64,000 nucleotides of DNA from SXTU01 sp964496695 (GTDB lineage Bacteria; Verrucomicrobiota; Verrucomicrobiia; Limisphaerales; SXTU01): the NCBI GenBank assembly GCA_964496695.1, contig CAZCBE010000005.1, positions 62,001 to 126,000 of the forward strand, read 5' to 3'. The translations under genes and the position numbers were made by a program. This document shows positions 60,601 to 64,000 of this stretch, one piece after another (position 1 is the stretch's first letter; every line of letters starts with the position of its first letter). Under the pieces are notes generated by a model. The model did not search any database. It was not told the origin of the DNA and worked only from the letters and a program-made list of their open reading frames with translations.

Positions 60601-60977
60601 GGGTTCGGCTCTACCTTGGTCGGACGGCCATCGCTGGACTTGGCCAGCAGGGGAATCGCGCCCGTGCGGGTGGGCATCGCGGTCGCGAAATGCTGCGGGA
60701 CACCGTGAATGTAGCCTTCCGGCTGCTTGCCAAAGGGATAGATGTGCTCCGTCGGCCGGCGGCAGCCCGTGAGGCCGAAGCCTGCCAGCATGAAGGAGGC
60801 GGACATCAGCTTCATGAAGTCGCGGCGCGACTCGGCGGTGGTCAGCTCGCTGGCCCCGGCGGGAAACTCCCGCTCCGCCCACTCGCGGAGTTCAGGAGCA
60901 TCCGCGAGCGCTTCAGGGCTGCGGAAGTATTGGGGGCCGGTTTCCGGCTCCGGGCAGACAGGGGGGATGAATTTCAT
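57630..60977 (-). CDS. actB: Alternative Complex III subunit ActB (iron-sulfur, molybdopterin-oxidoreductase-like)
   Basis: An 1115-residue fusion of a molybdoenzyme-like domain and an iron-sulfur domain on the periplasmic side of ACIII. ATG 60977 overlaps the actA stop. A TAT-like signal with a lipobox follows (ESRRDFMKLMSASFMLAGFG then LTGC), and the 'TAT-variant' start is typical of ActB. The first ~750 residues resemble molybdopterin oxidoreductases, but known ActB lacks the cofactor. The last third holds four cluster motifs: CTGCSACVIACQSE near 786, CQHCENAPCESVCPVNA near 882, CVGTRYCANNC near 915, and CTFCQQRI plus CQQACP near 990-1030. Confidence 0.93.
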
Positions 60978-61624
60978 CGGTGGCAGACGGAGCAGCTCTC
61001 GCCGGGATGCACGTTCCAATCCTTGACCAGCTTCGCACCCTCCTTTTTGGCAAAGCCCTCAGGGGCCTGCCAGTCGAGGTTGAATACCTGGTCGTTGGGA
61101 CGAATCTTGGCCGCCGGGTCACGGTGGCATTCGAGACAAAAAGCCATGCCCAGTGACTTGCTGTGGCGCACCTCGTCCATCTTGTTCACCGGGCCGTGGC
61201 AATGCACGCAGGAGACGCCGCGGTTGACGTGGACGGAATGGTTAAAATAGACGAAATCCGGGGTCTTGTGGATCTGCACCCACGGAATCGGCTTGCCGGT
61301 CGCCGCTGACTCGCGGACGAGCGCGAGCTTGGGGTCGTCCTTCAGCACCTGATTGTGGCAGTTCATGCAGGTGCTGGCCGCCGGAACATTCGAATACCAG
61401 GACTTCTCCACGCCGTTGTGGCAGTAGCGGCAGTCAATCGCGAGCTGATCCGCATGGATCGCATGGCTGAAGGCCACGGGCTGGACGGGCGTGTAGCCGA
61501 CGCGCGCATACTTCGGCGTCATGTAGTAGGTGAGCCCGGCCGTGACCACGCCACCGACGAGCAACCCGCCCGCGATGACCATCGCGGGCAGCTTGTTCGT
61601 CCACTTCGGAAAGATGTCTGACAT
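60974..61624 (-). CDS. actA: Alternative Complex III subunit ActA (pentaheme cytochrome c)
   Basis: A 216-residue membrane-anchored multiheme cytochrome and first gene of the operon. ATG 61624 gives MSDIFPKWTNKLPAMVIAGG with the anchor (VIAGGLLVGGVVTAGLTYYM). Five CxxCH sites are visible: CRYCH, CMNCH, CVHCH, CLECH and CSVCH. Conserved family pieces include YTPVQPVAFSHAIHADQLAI, VPAASTCMNCH and FVYFNHSVHVNRGVSC. It receives electrons from ActB. The stop overlaps the actB start (ATGA). A CRP-type palindrome lies 36-51 bases upstream of the start. Confidence 0.93.
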   Translation of the reverse strand: MSDIFPKWTNKLPAMVIAGGLLVGGVVTAGLTYYMTPKYARVGYTPVQPVAFSHAIHADQLAIDCRYCHNGVEKSWYSNVPAASTCMNCHNQVLKDDPKLALVRESAATGKPIPWVQIHKTPDFVYFNHSVHVNRGVSCVHCHGPVNKMDEVRHSKSLGMAFCLECHRDPAAKIRPNDQVFNLDWQAPEGFAKKEGAKLVKDWNVHPGESCSVCHR

Positions 61625-61659
61625 GGTGAGTTGGTAATTGTCAGGAGCCGGCACCAGTT

Positions 61660-61675
61660 TGTGAATTATTTCACA
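61660..61675. promoter_or_regulatory. CRP/FNR-superfamily-like operator upstream of actA
   Basis: TGTGAATTATTTCACA fits TGTGA-N6-TCACA exactly, with perfect six-base arms (TGTGAA/TTCACA). It lies 36-51 bases before the actA start codon. It may overlap a promoter (minus strand TTCACA, 17 bases, GACAAT), which would fit repression; an activator role is equally possible. Confidence 0.55.
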
Positions 61676-61940
61676 TCACCGCCGACTATTTTTTGCTACG
61701 CGCGAAACTACTCAGGTTAAGCCGGACACGGAAACGGTCGCGACTGCCAAGGTGGTTTAATTCAGCCGCCACCAGACTGCAAGTCCCGCCACCGTCACCG
61801 GACCACATTTCGGTTTTGTTTATGCCTGCGATAAGCGGAACCAGCCGCGCTGATGTTCCGTTCGCCCGCAAGCGAAAGCCCGTTTCTAAAGATTCCCCGC
61901 CAACCGTCAACCGCGAAGTATCCACGGACGAAGAAAAAGG

Positions 61941-62131
61941 CGCTGCTCGACACTGCCCCCGATGAACGAAATCCCCCGGAGCGCGGCTGCGTCGCGGAGA
62001 CCTGCCGCAGCGGCCGCACCTGGCCGGAGGCGCTGAGTAGTTCCAACCACGCTCGCTGCTCGGACGTTGCTGCGGCTGATCCCGCGCCGAGCGGGACACC
62101 GCCCCGCTCCGGGCAGTGCCAAGATGTGCCC
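61941..62131. mobile_element. Element of family A, copy 6 (diverged)
   Basis: CGCTGCTCGACACTGCCCCC at the left and GGGCAGTGCCAAGATGTGCC at the right, with a partly palindromic centre. It lies in the 609-base gap between the sulfatase stop and actA. Bases 61676-61940 and 62132-62233 of that gap show no recognised feature. Confidence 0.65.
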
Positions 62132-62233
62132 GATCCCGCCCACACGGATGAATAAGCCTTTTCCATCCGTGTCACCCGCGCGATCCGCAGTTTCAATTCG
62201 GAGTTCGGTTCGGGCCCAAGATCAGCCTGCCTG

Positions 62234-63700
62234 TCACTTCGCCGCCTTTTTTCCCGCCTTGCCTGCGGGCCGGTAAGGCTCGGCCCAGTTTTTGGCCACG
62301 AGCGCTTTCAGTTCCTTCACCGTGGCCGCGTGCTTGGGGTCGCCGGCCAGATCGTGCAGTTCCTGCGGATCGTTCTGAATGTCGAAGAGTTGCGCGCCCT
62401 GCTGGCCGCCGTCCCATTCCGTGTAGCGCCACTGTTCGGTGCGCACGCTGTGGCCGGAGAAAGTGCCGCGCCAGGTCTGGGTGAAAGCGGGCTTGGTCCA
62501 GGTGGCGGCGGGGTTGTCCAGCAACGGCCGGAGGCTCGCGCCCGCCAAGTTCTTCGGCGGCGTGAGTCCCGCGAGGTCGGCGAGCGTGGGGTAGAGATCC
62601 ACCAGTTCAACGGTGCGCTGGCTCACGCCGCCGTTGCCCTTCGCCCCGGGCGCGTAGATGGCCAGCGGCACGCGGGCGGAGCCTTCCCAGAGGCTCTGCT
62701 TCATCCACAGGCCGTGCTCGCCCTCGTGATAGCCGTGGTCGCTCCAGAAGACGACAATGGTGTTCTGCGCGAGCTTGAGACGCTCGAGCGCGTCGAGCAA
62801 CCGGCCCACCTGCGCGTCCACGAACGAGATGGTCGCGTAATACGCCTGCTTGGCCTCGCGGGATTGCGTCTCCGTGGTGCCGAACCACGGCCATGGCGCG
62901 ACGGACGCGAGCGACGGCGCAGGGGCGGCCTTGGCCTCCGCAAACGGCCCGGCCGGCATGGTGATCTTCTCCATCGGATAGAGATCGAAGTATTTCTTCG
63001 GCGCGATGTAGGGGCAGTGCGGACGGTAAAACCCGGCGGCGATGAAGAAGGGCTTGTCCCGGTTCGCCTCCAGCAGCTTGATGACCTCGCTGGCGACCTT
63101 GCCATCGGTCTGCTCCTCGTCGGTGCCCTCGGCCTTCAGGAAGGCGAGCGCGCTGCCGAGGCCGCGTTTGGGCGTATAGTTGGTGAGCTTGTCCTCCTCG
63201 TCCTTGTCACGGCCGCGAGGATTGAGGGCGACGTTCCACGACGGGGCGTCATCGAGACCGGGCGTGCCGATCTGGCCAGGGTTGCCGTAGTGGTAAATCT
63301 TCCCAACCCGGGCGGCAAAGTAACCCTGCTTCATGAACATCTGCGGCAGTGTCACCACGTCCGGCAGATGCGTGCGGAAGTGATACTGGAGGTCGAAGAC
63401 GCGCGTGGTGTCCGGGCGCAGACCGGTCATCAGCGACGAGCGGCTGGGCGAACACAGCGGAAACTGGCAATACGCGCGGTCGAAGCGCACACCCATCCGC
63501 GCGAGCCGGTCAATGTTCGGCGACTTCACGACCGGATGCCCGTAGCAGCCAAGGCTGTTGCTCATGTCGTCCACGGAGATGAAGAGGACGTTGGGCTTCG
63601 CAGGGGCGGCGGAAGAGTAGTCAGTGATTAGTGAGAAAGTGATCAGTCCGAGCAGCAAAACGATGCGTCGGCGAAGCGAAAGGAGGACGTGGCGTGTCAT
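62234..63700 (-). CDS. Secreted sulfatase (formylglycine type, iduronate-2-sulfatase-like)
   Basis: A 488-residue exported sulfatase that would hydrolyse sulfate esters, probably on polysaccharides. After an N-terminal signal (about residues 10-31) comes the metal-site start NVLFISVDDMSNSLGCYGHP. The modified-cysteine motif follows in CQFPLCSPSRSSLMTGLRPD (C-x-P-S-R), which needs a formylglycine-generating enzyme not in this window. Other landmarks are RVGKIYHYGNPG, FIAAGFYRPHCPYIAPKKYF, VVFWSDHGYHEGEHGLWMKQ and SLWEGSARVPL, in the order of iduronate-2-sulfatase-like S1 family members. The C-terminal tail is lysine/alanine-rich. Confidence 0.9.
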   Translation of the reverse strand: MTRHVLLSLRRRIVLLLGLITFSLITDYSSAAPAKPNVLFISVDDMSNSLGCYGHPVVKSPNIDRLARMGVRFDRAYCQFPLCSPSRSSLMTGLRPDTTRVFDLQYHFRTHLPDVVTLPQMFMKQGYFAARVGKIYHYGNPGQIGTPGLDDAPSWNVALNPRGRDKDEEDKLTNYTPKRGLGSALAFLKAEGTDEEQTDGKVASEVIKLLEANRDKPFFIAAGFYRPHCPYIAPKKYFDLYPMEKITMPAGPFAEAKAAPAPSLASVAPWPWFGTTETQSREAKQAYYATISFVDAQVGRLLDALERLKLAQNTIVVFWSDHGYHEGEHGLWMKQSLWEGSARVPLAIYAPGAKGNGGVSQRTVELVDLYPTLADLAGLTPPKNLAGASLRPLLDNPAATWTKPAFTQTWRGTFSGHSVRTEQWRYTEWDGGQQGAQLFDIQNDPQELHDLAGDPKHAATVKELKALVAKNWAEPYRPAGKAGKKAAK

Positions 63701-63815
63701 GGGAGGGAAGACGGTGGAGCGGTGAAAAGGTTATGGGCGATCAAAATCTTGAGCGCAGTTCGAGTCGGCAAAGGCCTGCGCACTATTGCACGCCTGTCGG
63801 AGCGTGATCGCAAAG

Positions 63816-64000
63816 TCAGGTCGTTCGCACTGCATACACTCGAATCCAGAATCCGGTCTGACCAAAGTTCGACAGGTAGATGTGACACCGGTGGACTCGG
63901 TTGCGCTGCCGAAGTAACCGCATCGTATAGCCGTTGTAGAGCTGTCCGCCCAGATAGTGGTGTCCGAAGCGCGCCAGCACGGAGCGATAGCTGCCTTGAG
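63816..64000 (-). CDS. 3' end of an unknown gene (continues past window)
   Basis: A minus-strand frame is open from the window edge to a TGA at 63816-63818, encoding about 60 residues: GSYRSVLARFGHHYLGGQLY, then NGYTMRLLRQRNRVHRCHIY, and a C-terminal FGQTGFWIRVYAVRTT. The mixed composition looks like a real protein. No family was recognised. The gap to the sulfatase start (63701-63815) shows nothing else. Confidence 0.4.
   Translation of the reverse strand, partial: QGSYRSVLARFGHHYLGGQLYNGYTMRLLRQRNRVHRCHIYLSNFGQTGFWIRVYAVRTT

Overview
The window looks like a high-GC chromosomal segment of a Verrucomicrobiota bacterium, possibly the Pedosphaerales/Limisphaerales side. This is an inference from gene content, not from a marker gene. 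The mix is typical: an Alternative Complex III (ACIII) respiratory operon, a secreted formylglycine-type sulfatase, ThuA and DUF1080 proteins, a TAT-exported Gfo/Idh oxidoreductase and a TAT-exported sugar-isomerase-like protein, ThrH, a homodimeric-type pyruvate dehydrogenase, and many dyad-symmetric intergenic repeats. No rRNA, tRNA, CRISPR array or prophage was seen.

Layout. 1-3.6 kb: class I fumarase whose alpha and beta genes are separated by an AlbA_2/HATPase gene and a DEDDh exonuclease. 3.7-9 kb: TAT isomerase-like protein, a PIN toxin-antitoxin pair next to a pseudogene remnant of the same TAT signal, DJ-1/PfpI, DUF554, DUF1275, rhodanese. 9.2-14.4 kb: plsY and gpsA (phospholipid precursors), thrH, a GT21-type glycosyltransferase, a PH-domain protein. 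14.5-25.3 kb: a PilB/GspE-type ATPase, a secreted hydrolase, two tandem lipoproteins, purL, two tandem FHA proteins, hemB, a zinc-ribbon protein. 25.3-33.9 kb: TauE/SafE, a LarA-like protein plus MFS transporter, a hydroxyacid dehydrogenase, a RAYT transposase framed by hairpins, thrC, an S23-like four-helix-bundle protein. 34.5-40.2 kb: aceE-aceF-lpd. 40.4-49.8 kb: a large hybrid histidine kinase, Gfo/Idh, a degenerate PIN pair, DUF1080, ThuA, MoxR. 50-61.6 kb: the minus-strand operon actABCDEF, a small protein, then CcoN-, CcoO- and cytochrome-c-like genes. 62.2-64 kb: a sulfatase and the 3' end of an unknown gene.

How the genes connect. Fumarase and pyruvate dehydrogenase feed central carbon flow. 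ACIII oxidises quinol and passes electrons to c-type cytochromes. The three genes behind ACIII look like a cbb3 oxidase module, but the subunit-I-like protein has lost every canonical heme and copper histidine, so it cannot be an ordinary terminal oxidase. This is the most unusual protein-level observation.

At the DNA level, the window is dotted with at least fourteen families of dyad repeats. Some are MITE-like, with terminal inverted repeats and candidate 7-9 bp target duplications. Others are hairpins whose arms are built from a reiterated short word. Six of the seven convergent gene junctions carry one of these dyads.
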